Below are positions 41,543 through 49,158 of a stretch of 49,158 nt of DNA, piece by piece; positions within the stretch are counted from its first letter, which is position 1, and every line of letters begins with the position of its first letter. The stretch covers positions 1,018 through 50,175 of the forward strand of contig NZ_BDHH01000021.1 in the NCBI RefSeq assembly GCF_001748365.1, in the 5' to 3' direction. The translations under genes were made by a program, and so were the position numbers. This DNA is from Fusibacter sp. 3D3 (GTDB lineage: Bacteria > Bacillota > Clostridia > Peptostreptococcales > Acidaminobacteraceae). The notes beneath the pieces were generated by a model. That model was given only the letters and a program-made list of their open reading frames with translations. It was not told the DNA's origin and ran no database searches.

Positions 41543-43141
41543 TCACCTATCCGAACGTATGATACTAAGTTCCCTTTGAATCACGTCAGGTGAATGCTTT
41601 GAACTGATCTCATACTTCATCCGCCTAGGTTCTCTCTTAAAAACCAAATAAGTTGGAAAAGCGATTTGAGTATTCTGCTTGATTGAAGTGATCTGGTATT
41701 TTAGAACATCAAATTCACCTTCTTGAGAATACTCATAACAAAAATACATTTCCATTTTTTGTTGATAAATTTCTTGAATGCTTTTTGACTTCTGCTTTCT
41801 TCCCAGATCTTGATCTCCATAAAACGCTAACTTTGATTTTATCGCATCTTCAGGATACTCACTATAAAGCTCAATACCGTTCACTTGATGTGGTTTATAA
41901 AACAGTTCAAGTGAAGGATTCATAATTTCTAATATGCCTTCACCAGGTACGGGTAAATTTTCTTTCTTGCAAAGGTAACCCTTATCAAAATAGAGTTTCA
42001 CATCAATGTCTTCATCATAATCATTGCCCTCATTAACAAGCACGCCCTGCAAGTAAAAAAGGGCATCTATTTCACTTAGATAAGCATAGGATTGCTTATA
42101 GACCACTATATTCGCATACAATTCCATGATCAAAAGATACTTTTTTTTTTCATGTGCGTTACCGATCAACTGCGATGATGCTATATTGCCGTATTGCACG
42201 CCTCTGAGCGGATTAAGCCGTTCCATCAGATTGCCTACATTAAAAAATTCTGCAACTTCAATTTTTTTATCTATGGTTTCCAGATGTTTAATGATGAGCT
42301 CTTGAATTTTGGCATTAATCTGTACGGGCTCAGTCATAAGGGCTTTCACGATATTGGCACCTGGAAAATTCCTGATTGTATGAGTCCTTTTATTGAGGAT
42401 TTCATTTTCGATCAGGTCATCTTTAGAACCGCCTTCTGATTTTGATGGGTCACTTGCTTCAATCTCTTTTAGATTGGAATCCGTCAAAAGTAAATTTAGT
42501 GTATTTATTTTATCAAGTAGGTCAAATGTTTTCTGTTTGTAGTTCGACACAAATTTAGATTGAACAAATCTATGCCTAAAGATTTTAGGCGTTTCAATGA
42601 TTTGATCCTCTATTACACCTACAATTCTAAGAGCGCTCATTTTGGGTTCAGAAGCAATCTGAAGGGTATTTAATTGTGCCACAAAATAAAGCGTTAATTG
42701 ATTCGACACTAGCCTTTTGAAGGTATCTAAAGTATTATATGTCCAGCAATTGCTCATTTTAATGTATTTGGATTTAAATTTCAAGACTTGTCTATAGGGA
42801 TCAGAATCTGTTTGGAGCGGACTCACTTGACGTTCACTAAAGTATAAAAAGAACTGCTCTGGATGTGCCATATGCGCTTCTATTTCTGCCTTTACGTGGT
42901 CAATACGATCCTCAACGCTTGTTCCAAACTGTGTCCAGAATACAGCTATAACCGCATCAAATTCTGCGAAAGTCTGATTCGGATGTTCAAATGCCCAATA
43001 CTGTATCTTAATATCAGCATTGTTGATCATGCCATACATCTGATTGAGCATTTCAACGGTTTCTTGAATCAGGTTCCTCTCATCCATGACATCTGCCGGA
43101 GTCACGATTAATAACTTAAATTGTGTTATTTGTTTAGGCAT
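41543..43141 (-). CDS. DUF4062-like protein of unknown function
   Basis: 532 residues from the ATG at 43141 (AAAGGAG upstream). The N-terminal about 140 residues look like the DUF4062 (TIR-like/nucleotide-binding fold) domain: LLIVTPADVMDERNLIQETV, then a central FDAVIAVFWTQFGTSVEDRI and FFLYFSERQV. The remaining about 390 residues are not recognised: a helical middle, then a beta-rich C terminus. DUF4062 domains sit at the N terminus of several STAND and defence-type proteins; here no ATPase domain is visible. Any immunity role is speculation. Confidence 0.6.
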   Translation of the reverse strand: MPKQITQFKLLIVTPADVMDERNLIQETVEMLNQMYGMINNADIKIQYWAFEHPNQTFAEFDAVIAVFWTQFGTSVEDRIDHVKAEIEAHMAHPEQFFLYFSERQVSPLQTDSDPYRQVLKFKSKYIKMSNCWTYNTLDTFKRLVSNQLTLYFVAQLNTLQIASEPKMSALRIVGVIEDQIIETPKIFRHRFVQSKFVSNYKQKTFDLLDKINTLNLLLTDSNLKEIEASDPSKSEGGSKDDLIENEILNKRTHTIRNFPGANIVKALMTEPVQINAKIQELIIKHLETIDKKIEVAEFFNVGNLMERLNPLRGVQYGNIASSQLIGNAHEKKKYLLIMELYANIVVYKQSYAYLSEIDALFYLQGVLVNEGNDYDEDIDVKLYFDKGYLCKKENLPVPGEGILEIMNPSLELFYKPHQVNGIELYSEYPEDAIKSKLAFYGDQDLGRKQKSKSIQEIYQQKMEMYFCYEYSQEGEFDVLKYQITSIKQNTQIAFPTYLVFKREPRRMKYEISSKHSPDVIQRELSIIRSDR

Positions 43142-43165
43142 TGTAACTCCTTTCAACTTTATCAC

Positions 43166-43410
43166 ATTATAGACTCAACTCTATTGTAAACTATCTATTA
43201 TTGTTCGTATAGGATTGTCCTCTTTTTTTAGTGAAATTTTAATCTAAGGGCTAGGATCATCCTCTTCGACTGCTCTAGCTAGACAAAAGCTAATGACCCT
43301 AAAATCATATTTGAGCCCTCTTCGATGTCTCAAACCGATTTTCGCTGACACCTTTCAGCGGTTAAACATTCCGCTTCAAGTCTTTCGGCTCAAATCTTAT
43401 GATCTATTTA
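43166..43410. other. Intergenic region left of the IS200 element
   Basis: No gene or named RNA recognised. Several short copies of CCTCTTCGA occur here and again inside the IS200 element (near 43554), and partial inverted repeats are present. Confidence 0.3.
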
Positions 43411-43538
43411 ATCAAAACTACCCGCTTAGCGGGTAGTTTGCTCAGCCCTATAAGGGCATGTTACTCGCGTGAGCCTTAAGGCTCTTTGAATCGGTTCGCC
43501 AACTGCTTACCTTTACTGGCTGCTGCTAAAGCAGCTTT

Positions 43539-44015
43539 TTATTTCTTTTTGCCCTCTTCGACTTGCTTACCCGTAAACGGGTCAATATATTCTTGAATAC
43601 TTATTTGATCATTTGCGATATCTTCTTGTAGTTGATTTTTTACATATTCTCTTATCGCTTTTTCATTTCGTCCAACAGTATCTACATAGTAGCCTCGACA
43701 CCAAAAGTGGCGATTTCCATACTTATATTTCAAGTTTGCATGACGATCAAATATCATCAAAGAACTTTTTCCTTTTAAATATCCCATCACACTTGAAATG
43801 CTATACTTCGGTGGAATTGCTAGCACCATATGAACATGATCTGGACACGCTGTTGCTTCCAATATTTCTACACCTTTTTGGTCACATAACTTTCTTAAAA
43901 TTTTCCCTATATCACCTTTGATGTTTCCATAGATTACTTGTCTTCTATACTTTGGTGCAAACACCACGTGATATTTACAATTCCATTGAGTATGTGCTAA
44001 ACTGTTCTTATCCAT
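43539..44015 (-). CDS. tnpA: IS200-family Y1 transposase
   Basis: 158 residues with the HUH motif H60-V61-H62 in PDHVHMVL and catalytic Y124 in REYVKNQ. It moves the element as single-stranded DNA. Both key motifs are intact. Its ribosome site lies in one arm of a long hairpin. Confidence 0.95.
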   Translation of the reverse strand: MDKNSLAHTQWNCKYHVVFAPKYRRQVIYGNIKGDIGKILRKLCDQKGVEILEATACPDHVHMVLAIPPKYSISSVMGYLKGKSSLMIFDRHANLKYKYGNRHFWCRGYYVDTVGRNEKAIREYVKNQLQEDIANDQISIQEYIDPFTGKQVEEGKKK

Positions 44016-44022
44016 TTCGGAT

Positions 44023-44076
44023 CCTCCTTCTGAGCTAATAGGGTTGGCGAACCATTATTATTTTATCAGAAGGAGG
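44023..44076 (-). promoter_or_regulatory. Hairpin hiding the tnpA ribosome site
   Basis: Arms CCTCCTTCTGA (44066-44076 read on the minus strand) and TCAGAAGGAGG (44023-44033) pair perfectly, with an inner GGTT/AACC stem. The AAGGAGG site is in the second arm, so translation is self-repressed, as known for IS200. Confidence 0.75.
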
Positions 44077-44147
44077 TGCTATTTTGACTCAAAGCTAAAG
44101 CTCTTTAGAACCACCGGTAGAACCGGTGGTTTTCTTTTTACAATCAA

Positions 44148-44176
44148 AAAATACCCCTTTCAAAAGGGGCATTTCT
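44148..44176 (-). terminator. Terminator of the tautomerase gene
   Basis: On the minus strand GCCCCTTTTGAAAGGGGT followed by a run of T, about 35 nt after the stop codon and directly beside the IS200 end. Confidence 0.8.
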
Positions 44177-44206
44177 AGGGTACACTATTGGTCTTGCGCT
44201 TCTAAG

Positions 44207-44413
44207 CTACTTCATACGCTCTCTTGCAGCTACCATCTCTTCCACTGTGGTTTTGCCTATACTCAGCGCGTCAAGAGGCATTTCATGAATCACCACAGTA
44301 TGTGATTGTTCCGATGCTCCTGTTACTGCCATAGAGGCATCCACTAATTTTTCAATGAGTTCTTTCTTTTTTTCTTTTGTCATAGGGCCTACAGTAATGT
44401 TTATAAACGGCAT
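44207..44413 (-). CDS. 4-oxalocrotonate tautomerase-like protein
   Basis: 68 residues, the usual length of the family, with the catalytic Pro exposed after Met removal (MPFINITVGPM). Members tautomerise enol or keto acids as oligomers. AAAGGAG stands before the ATG. The natural substrate is not known. Confidence 0.88.
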   Translation of the reverse strand: MPFINITVGPMTKEKKKELIEKLVDASMAVTGASEQSHTVVIHEMPLDALSIGKTTVEEMVAARERMK

Positions 44414-44499
44414 AATTACGCTCCTTTATGTTTAATCAAATTATTGGGTTGATTCAATATTAACACCGATTAAGCCATAAAAATTGTACACTTACGACA

Positions 44500-45330
44500 T
44501 TACTCAAAATCCATGTGTGACTTCAATGCCGTTTTATTTTGGCGGGCTTGCTTGGGTGTATCACGGGTGAACTTTTTAAAGGTTTTTGAAAAATGAGCTT
44601 GATCATAATAATTTGACTCATAAGCAATATCTGTCAAATTTATGTTTCCGTCGTATAAGACCGCTCTTGAGGCCTCTTCAAATTTTCTGATTTTATAAAA
44701 AGTACGTATATTGATGCCTATATATTTGTTAACCATGCGTTCAAGCGTTCTGATGGTTATATGGTGCCGTTTTGCAATTGCTTCAACGTCTTCTCCACCT
44801 GAATTACAAAGATCCATGAGCAATTGTACTGTCCCCTGATATTCAGTATAATCCTCTTCTAAGCATCTGAGCAAAACGCCTTCAATCTCGACTATTTTGG
44901 ATTCTATTTTGCCGTTGTCTTGTACCGACTTTATGGACCTCATTACATTCACGAGTTCATTTGCAAGCAGCGCATTTTCAAGATGCAAATCAACGGATTT
45001 GTTCTGAAACTGAGAAAGTGCCTTTTTAATAAAAGGATAGAACCCCCAAGGTTTAAAAGTGATGCCGATACATTCTACATAACCGTGCCTTACAACTTCA
45101 ATGGCTGTATCTCTCATGCCATGGAAAAATAAAGGTGACTTATCCACTACGTGAGTTCCATAAACATGTTCATATTGCCCTGTAATGGGCATGATTAAAT
45201 CAATATGATCCATGGGCAAAATCTTATACGCTTTTTCAGCCTCTAATGCTCCAGCCGTGGTCCAATAGTGACTTATGTAGTTTTCAAGTTTTGGGTCTAC
45301 ACGGTTATAGAATTTCATATCTATGGACAT
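44500..45330 (-). CDS. AraC-family regulator
   Basis: 276 residues from the ATG at 45330 (AAAGGAAA upstream); a longer in-frame extension to 45492 overlaps the cupin gene. The N-terminal half resembles the DUF6597 sensor domain (SHYWTTAGALEAEKAYKILPMDHIDLIMPI). The C-terminal half has two HTH motifs (VEAIAKRHHITIRTLERMVNKYIG and LTDIAYESNYYDQAHFSKTFKKF). It follows the cupin gene by 22 nt. Confidence 0.88.
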   Translation of the reverse strand: MSIDMKFYNRVDPKLENYISHYWTTAGALEAEKAYKILPMDHIDLIMPITGQYEHVYGTHVVDKSPLFFHGMRDTAIEVVRHGYVECIGITFKPWGFYPFIKKALSQFQNKSVDLHLENALLANELVNVMRSIKSVQDNGKIESKIVEIEGVLLRCLEEDYTEYQGTVQLLMDLCNSGGEDVEAIAKRHHITIRTLERMVNKYIGINIRTFYKIRKFEEASRAVLYDGNINLTDIAYESNYYDQAHFSKTFKKFTRDTPKQARQNKTALKSHMDFE

Positions 45331-45352
45331 GATGTTTGATTTCCTTTCAGCA

Positions 45353-45694
45353 CTATTTGGCTTTAGCTTTATAGCGCTCCGCTTGATCAAAGAAGGTAAT
45401 ATCCGCATAACCCGCATATATAAATCCAGAATGCAAAGTATCTTTTGGGATGTAATAAATATCGCCTTTCTCATAAGTGTTTTTTTCACCATTAATAGTC
45501 ATGTCAATCCTACCGCCGAGAACAAAGCCCACTTGGCTATCATGCTTATGTTCAGGTAGCTTGACATCATTTTCAAATTCCATAAAGATGATCTGATGAT
45601 TTTCACTTTGAGATAAATAGGCGGTGAGCCCTTCAAAGGGGATATCCGCTTTTGGCAAATTCTGAATGGGCAATGGGAATAGTTTCTTTTTCAT
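45353..45694 (-). CDS. Cupin-domain protein
   Basis: 113 residues from the ATG at 45694 (GGAGAGG upstream). A single cupin barrel with metal-type motif LPEHKHDSQVGFVLGG and second motif YEKGDIYYIPKDTLHSG. It overlaps the TIGR04076 gene by 4 nt. Substrate or effector unknown. Confidence 0.82.
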   Translation of the reverse strand: MKKKLFPLPIQNLPKADIPFEGLTAYLSQSENHQIIFMEFENDVKLPEHKHDSQVGFVLGGRIDMTINGEKNTYEKGDIYYIPKDTLHSGFIYAGYADITFFDQAERYKAKAK

Positions 45695-45936
45695 AAAACA
45701 ACCTCTCCTCTTATTACAACACGCCCACCATCTGGGCATCTTGCTTCGAATTTCTGTGCTTTGGTATTGCCATAATCTAAAGTGCCATTATTCGCTAAGA
45801 CATATACATCGGGATAAATCAAATGCCATAGTTCCTGACAAAGTGGTGGACAGAGATCTTCCACTATAAAAACATCCCCCTGTTTGTGATAATGACTCCT
45901 ACATTTGCTTTCAATAATTTCCAGTCTTACTTTCAC
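45691..45936 (-). CDS. TIGR04076-family protein
   Basis: 81 residues with conserved cysteines (C12, C29, C33, C68; LCPPLCQELWHLIYPDVYVLANNG). Matches the small TIGR04076 family of unknown function by pattern. Translationally coupled to the cupin gene and overlapping the upstream membrane-protein gene. Confidence 0.7.
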   Translation of the reverse strand: MKVRLEIIESKCRSHYHKQGDVFIVEDLCPPLCQELWHLIYPDVYVLANNGTLDYGNTKAQKFEARCPDGGRVVIRGEVVL

Positions 45937-47065
45937 TCTTATGGCCCTCCGAGATATTGATTATTTTTTCCTGAGCATACGCGATAAACAAGGGTTGAAC
46001 GGCTTCTTTTTCCACGGTCTGATATAAAATCATTGCTCTATCTGATTCGTTTTTGAGTAAAAGTAAATCTGCCTGTATTAAAGCGTTTTCATCCTTATCA
46101 TGTTTATAAAATGCATGATCAGGCACACGTTGCCGCACATTGGATGATGCCTTTGCTGCTTTTATTCGAGAATCCTCTTGAATATCATTTCCGCTAACGC
46201 ATATCGCTTTTTGGATGAGCTGCGCCAGTGGCAAACTTTTTCGCTTTAAGGTTTCGTTGAATTCAAGCACTTTATAAAAGCGTTCCATAAACGCCTCTCT
46301 TTTCTCAGTTGCCTCAAATCCACTATAATAGATGCAATCCATCATTGCAAAATCGATCATGCACTGCAGATTCCCAGTTTTATCAGATGATTTACCCTTA
46401 TAATGATTCTCCAACTCAAGAACCTTCTTCATGGCCAATTCTATTTCATTATTATATAAATAGGAATATATTTGAATAATACCATCGTAGCTCAAGTCGG
46501 CTTTAATCCATTTTTGCCTCAACAATTTATGATTGGCTGAATAAAGCAGTTTAAGTTTTAAAGGCACCAAGTATTTTACATTGTAAACAACCAAAGCAAT
46601 AATCAAAATCAACAAGGATATCAACATCACCAGTATACTCCGCGTCAACATCAAGATGATCAACGCATAAACAGCACCTATCACCATCATTAAAATAATA
46701 TAATCCACATTTTTATGGCCTTCTTTGCGATAAGTGTAATAGAGATTTACAAAACTGATCATATACAAAATAAGCGAAATGCCAAGCTTATGTATATCTG
46801 AAGTTGCCACCATATATATAGAAAGCATCGTCGTTGCTGTTATGATCCCAAATGAGGAGATCAAGTTCTTTTTGATAAATCGCCAGCCATTTTTAAGGCC
46901 ATCTATGGCGATACAAGTTGAAGTAACCATAACCGAAGTCAATAATAGGGCTAAATCATATGCCTCCGTTAAAATCAGCTCTCTGAGCACCAACCCGCAT
47001 ATTGCTACAAAACCTAATAAACAAATCGCTATCAATCTAATGACGATTTTTCCTGCTTTTTTCAA
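45911..47065 (-). CDS. Membrane protein of unknown function
   Basis: 384 residues beginning with TTG at 47065, chosen because GGAGG (47073-47077) lies 7 nt upstream; the ATG at 47086 would place that site inside the gene. About seven TM helices in the first 190 residues, then a cytoplasmic helical domain with a TPR-like look (ELAMKKVLELENHYKG, DRAMILYQTVEKEAVQPLFIAYAQE). No family recognised. Confidence 0.65.
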   Translation of the reverse strand: MKKAGKIVIRLIAICLLGFVAICGLVLRELILTEAYDLALLLTSVMVTSTCIAIDGLKNGWRFIKKNLISSFGIITATTMLSIYMVATSDIHKLGISLILYMISFVNLYYTYRKEGHKNVDYIILMMVIGAVYALIILMLTRSILVMLISLLILIIALVVYNVKYLVPLKLKLLYSANHKLLRQKWIKADLSYDGIIQIYSYLYNNEIELAMKKVLELENHYKGKSSDKTGNLQCMIDFAMMDCIYYSGFEATEKREAFMERFYKVLEFNETLKRKSLPLAQLIQKAICVSGNDIQEDSRIKAAKASSNVRQRVPDHAFYKHDKDENALIQADLLLLKNESDRAMILYQTVEKEAVQPLFIAYAQEKIINISEGHKSESKTGNY

Positions 47066-47121
47066 AATTATGCCTCCATGCATCATTTATTGTTACGCTC
47101 TACGTTTAGCTTTAACCCTGT

Positions 47122-47610
47122 TTATTTTAAAAAATACTCAAGTGCTTCATAACTTATAACCGATCTTAACAATTGAATGCGCTTAATTTCGTCATCATCA
47201 AACCCCGCAATGCCATTTTGAAGCAAAAACGCATCATACCCTCTTTCGATAGCACCATTATAGGTAAAAAGTACACAATGTTCTGCTGCAAATCCACTTA
47301 TAACTGTACAATCAACACCCGCATTCTTTAAAAGGGTATCCAGCTCTGTTTTCCAAAAGGCATTACTATACGATTTATGTACAAAAAAATCGGTGTCAGA
47401 TACGACCAATTCTGCCACACATTTAAAACCCTCTGTCTCTGCTCCACCCGCTTCAACATCCTGTATGATGATGACAGGCAGATTTTTCTGACGAAAAAAT
47501 TGACTGATTTCATTGATATATTCTACTGCTTTTTCAAACGTCGCCTTACAAGGTGTAGATTCTTTAACATTATTTTGCATATCTACTATTAAAAACGCTA
47601 CTTTTGACAT
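47122..47610 (-). CDS. Isochorismatase-like cysteine hydrolase
   Basis: 162 residues from the ATG at 47610 (GGAGG upstream). Catalytic triad of the family: D10 (FLIVDMQN), K79 (FVHKSYSNAF) and C112 (AAEHCVLF), with the cis-peptide segment GFAAEH. Nicotinamidase-type or other amidase activity is possible; the substrate is not evident. Confidence 0.88.
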   Translation of the reverse strand: MSKVAFLIVDMQNNVKESTPCKATFEKAVEYINEISQFFRQKNLPVIIIQDVEAGGAETEGFKCVAELVVSDTDFFVHKSYSNAFWKTELDTLLKNAGVDCTVISGFAAEHCVLFTYNGAIERGYDAFLLQNGIAGFDDDEIKRIQLLRSVISYEALEYFLK

Positions 47611-47644
47611 CACTTTTGCCTCCTATCACGATTAACAACTAACT

Positions 47645-47917
47645 CTATTTGGATTTTAATGTGCTTATAAAGCATTTACTTAAAACCACTGTTACAATGA
47701 ACATTACGATAAATAAAATCAAAAATACAATCGGCATGTTTTCACTTATATATGTTGTGACTGCACCACTACCGATCATGCCTGTAGTAAATGAATCACC
47801 CAAATGACCAGTGAAATTGAGTCTATAGACAAAATACCCAAATTGAAGCGTTAGATATCCACTAATTGCAATACCGATTATATAAGGGAGCGTCTCAAAA
47901 ATACTGTTTTTTCTCAT
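47645..47917 (-). CDS. Small membrane protein
   Basis: 90 residues with two TM helices (about 10-30 and 62-82). Family not recognised. It lies 34 nt before the isochorismatase-like gene. Confidence 0.55.
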   Translation of the reverse strand: MRKNSIFETLPYIIGIAISGYLTLQFGYFVYRLNFTGHLGDSFTTGMIGSGAVTTYISENMPIVFLILFIVMFIVTVVLSKCFISTLKSK

Positions 47918-47949
47918 TTTAGACCTTCTTTCTGTCTCAAAGCGTATAC

Positions 47950-48312
47950 TCAGTCCGCTTCGCTACCCCTACCTTCGTAACACTTGCACAATCCTATCGG
48001 ATTGCATTCCTTGTCCATTGATTCTACATAATCTGAAGCTTCTTTCAATCCACAATTTGTAATACTTCTACACCGCTTTATCGCTTTAATTTTATTACCT
48101 TCTGATATCAAGTTTAAGAACGCTTCATCTTTTTTTACTAATGTTAAGTCTATAACCTTCTTCTTATTACTAACGCCCAATGTCAAAAATACAAATCCAA
48201 ATGTTATAAAAGAAAACCCAAAAACGAATTGACTATTCAATATTTCGAAAATTCCCGCCAAAAAAAAGCAAGCCGATGCAACAAAAAACATTTTTGATTC
48301 TTTCTTAACCAT
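47950..48312 (-). CDS. Membrane protein with L7/L12-like C-terminal segment
   Basis: 120 residues from the ATG at 48312. Two TM helices (about 10-28 and 32-48). Then a soluble part with GNKIKAIKRCRSITNCGLKEASDYVESM, which resembles the ribosomal L7/L12 C-terminal fold seen in some small bacterial membrane proteins. Cys-rich tail. Function unknown. Confidence 0.6.
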   Translation of the reverse strand: MVKKESKMFFVASACFFLAGIFEILNSQFVFGFSFITFGFVFLTLGVSNKKKVIDLTLVKKDEAFLNLISEGNKIKAIKRCRSITNCGLKEASDYVESMDKECNPIGLCKCYEGRGSEAD

Positions 48313-48427
48313 AATACACCCTTTCCCTTTTCTATTTCTATTTCTTAGCAAAGGTCATTAAGTATGTCCGTGGGTTCACGTCATAAGGCTCAATTACCTT
48401 ATTGGATGATCCTTGCAATATTGGTAA

Positions 48428-48731
48428 CTAAGACTTAATGCGATACTTCTTTACTATGCCTTGATCTGGCCACTCTATGTCCCCTACATAATGCATTCCA
48501 ATTCTAATTAATACTTTATCAGATGCAACATTTTCATAATTAACGGCAGCTACTATTTCATCAAGATTCAATTCAGTTAATCCAAATTCTAAAACCGCTT
48601 TTGCAGCTTCAATGGCATAACCATTCCCCCCAATATTGCTTTGCATACCCATACAATATTTCTAATCCCTCGAGAACTGTACAATATTGAAACCCACAAT
48701 ATCCAATGTATTGATTTGATTCTTGTGACAT
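48428..48731 (-). pseudogene. Truncated and frameshifted GNAT acetyltransferase
   Basis: The 3' part reads NGYAIEAAKAVLEFGLTELNLDEI, a RimJ/RimL-type GNAT signature. Upstream the protein continues in another frame (YIGYCGFQYC...LYGYAKQYWG). The two join at a run of six C (48626-48631); removing one base restores YWGNGYAIEA. The 5' part of the family is missing where the IS605-type right end begins, so the gene is both cut and shifted. Confidence 0.8.
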
Positions 48732-48732
48732 A

Positions 48733-48832
48733 CTCCCACCACTTGAAGAAGTGGGGGCTTCTTGTTCGAGTAGCCTAACGGCTACAGCATAAGCAAGCTA
48801 TCCCCGTGCGCCCCACGGTTCTATGAGTTCGT
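48733..48832 (-). ncRNA. IS605-type right end / possible omega-RNA region
   Basis: Directly after the tnpB stop codon come three hairpins: CCGTG/CACGG (48804-48818), TAGCC/GGCTA (48771-48784) and CCACTT/AAGTGG (48739-48754). In IS200/IS605 elements this region carries the right-end structure and the guide (omega) RNA used by TnpB. Assigned by position and structure only. Confidence 0.5.
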
Positions 48833-49158
48833 TTACCCTAATAATAAGCGTATACCTTCCGTTTTGATATTTATACTTGCATTGTAATCCCTATCCATTG
48901 TCATGCCACAATCTTCGCAATGATATGTCCGCTCTGAAAGCAATAATGTTTTCTTGACTATCCCGCAAGCACTACACTTTTTAGAACTTGGAAACCATTT
49001 GTCAATTTTGACGAGGTGTTTTCCTTGTTCCATCAACTTGTAATTAAGCATAGACACGAACATCCCAAACCCATTATCCATAACACTTTTACCAAAATTC
49101 AACGCTTGTGACATCACCTTCATGTCCAAATCTTCAATACACACTGCATCAACAGCAT
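48833..49158 (-). CDS. tnpB: TnpB (IS605 OrfB) C-terminal part, runs off the window
   Basis: The frame is open to the right edge. It shows catalytic Glu in CIEDLDMK, the zinc ribbon CSACG...CEDCG and the last catalytic Asp in DRDYNASINI, so the visible RuvC-like part is intact. The protein is the RNA-guided nuclease of IS200/IS605 elements; its N terminus is outside the window. Confidence 0.9.
   Translation of the reverse strand, partial: AVDAVCIEDLDMKVMSQALNFGKSVMDNGFGMFVSMLNYKLMEQGKHLVKIDKWFPSSKKCSACGIVKKTLLLSERTYHCEDCGMTMDRDYNASINIKTEGIRLLLG

Larger units (their letters stand above)
43410..44140 (-). mobile_element. IS200-type insertion sequence
   Basis: A lone Y1 transposase gene is flanked by end hairpins: ACTACCCGC-TTA-GCGGGTAGT at 43417-43437 and ACCACCGGT-AGA-ACCGGTGGT near 44111-44131. 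These are the subterminal structures that TnpA recognises as single-stranded DNA. Exact ends are estimated. Confidence 0.8.

Noticed and set aside
41543-43141. A complete anti-phage defence system
   Set aside because: Only a DUF4062-like N terminus is visible; no effector, ATPase or known partner supports the claim.

Overview
The window is AT-rich, densely packed DNA from a low-GC Gram-positive anaerobe, most likely an amino-acid-fermenting member of the Clostridia. The reasons are strong AGGAGG ribosome sites, an OrtA/OrtB ornithine-fermentation thiolase, a SAM-I riboswitch on metA, an S-layer-homology protein, an indolepyruvate:ferredoxin oxidoreductase pair and clostridial-looking regulators. 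A Fusibacter/Acidaminobacter/Alkaliphilus-type organism would fit; the genus cannot be fixed from the sequence alone. Almost everything is on the minus strand.

Layout. (1) 1-7.1 kb: ortA-ortB, an NhaC-type antiporter, and a two-component system made of a sensor kinase with a periplasmic amino-acid-binding domain and an NtrC-type activator. Three GG-N10-GC sigma-54 promoters sit in front of ortA, nhaC and the kinase, so this looks like one self-contained sigma-54 regulon. (2) 7.2-12.6 kb: an HXXEE membrane protein divergent from a TetR regulator, a small membrane-anchored protein, rnpB (RNase P RNA), an IS630 element, and metA under a SAM-I riboswitch. (3) 12.7-16.3 kb: a large secreted GH123-like protein with SLH repeats, and a small Tudor/SH3-like basic protein. 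(4) 16.3-22.2 kb: a complete frlB-O-N-M-D-R operon for Amadori compounds (fructoselysine type), with two palindromic operators around its promoter. (5) 22.2-35.1 kb: a 14-gene operon with its own promoter and terminator, encoding IorAB, two SDR ketoreductases, a 3-hydroxyacyl-CoA dehydrogenase, an MMCoA-epimerase-like VOC protein, an SCP2-like protein, a DUF362 ferredoxin-like protein and six KASIII (FabH-like) condensing enzymes. (6) 35.2-39.0 kb: a separately transcribed TetR/ABC-2 exporter operon ending in a 38-residue membrane microprotein. (7) 39-49 kb: a RocB-like M20 hydrolase, a decayed gene, an isoprenylcysteine-methyltransferase-like protein, a DUF4062-like protein, an IS200 element, and small metabolic and regulatory genes (tautomerase, AraC, cupin, TIGR04076, isochorismatase-like). 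It ends with a GNAT gene broken by a frameshift next to an IS605-type tnpB that runs off the window.

The most interesting part is region 5. It combines a 2-oxoacid oxidoreductase that can supply acyl-CoA starters with six divergent KASIII enzymes and CoA- or ACP-type reductases. It has no acyl carrier protein, malonyl transferase, dehydratase, enoyl reductase or thioesterase. Four of the six KASIII proteins carry His in place of the catalytic Asn, and two also lack the catalytic His. This looks like an uncharacterised, carrier-free, CoA-based biosynthetic pathway (inference), possibly with the neighbouring ABC exporter.
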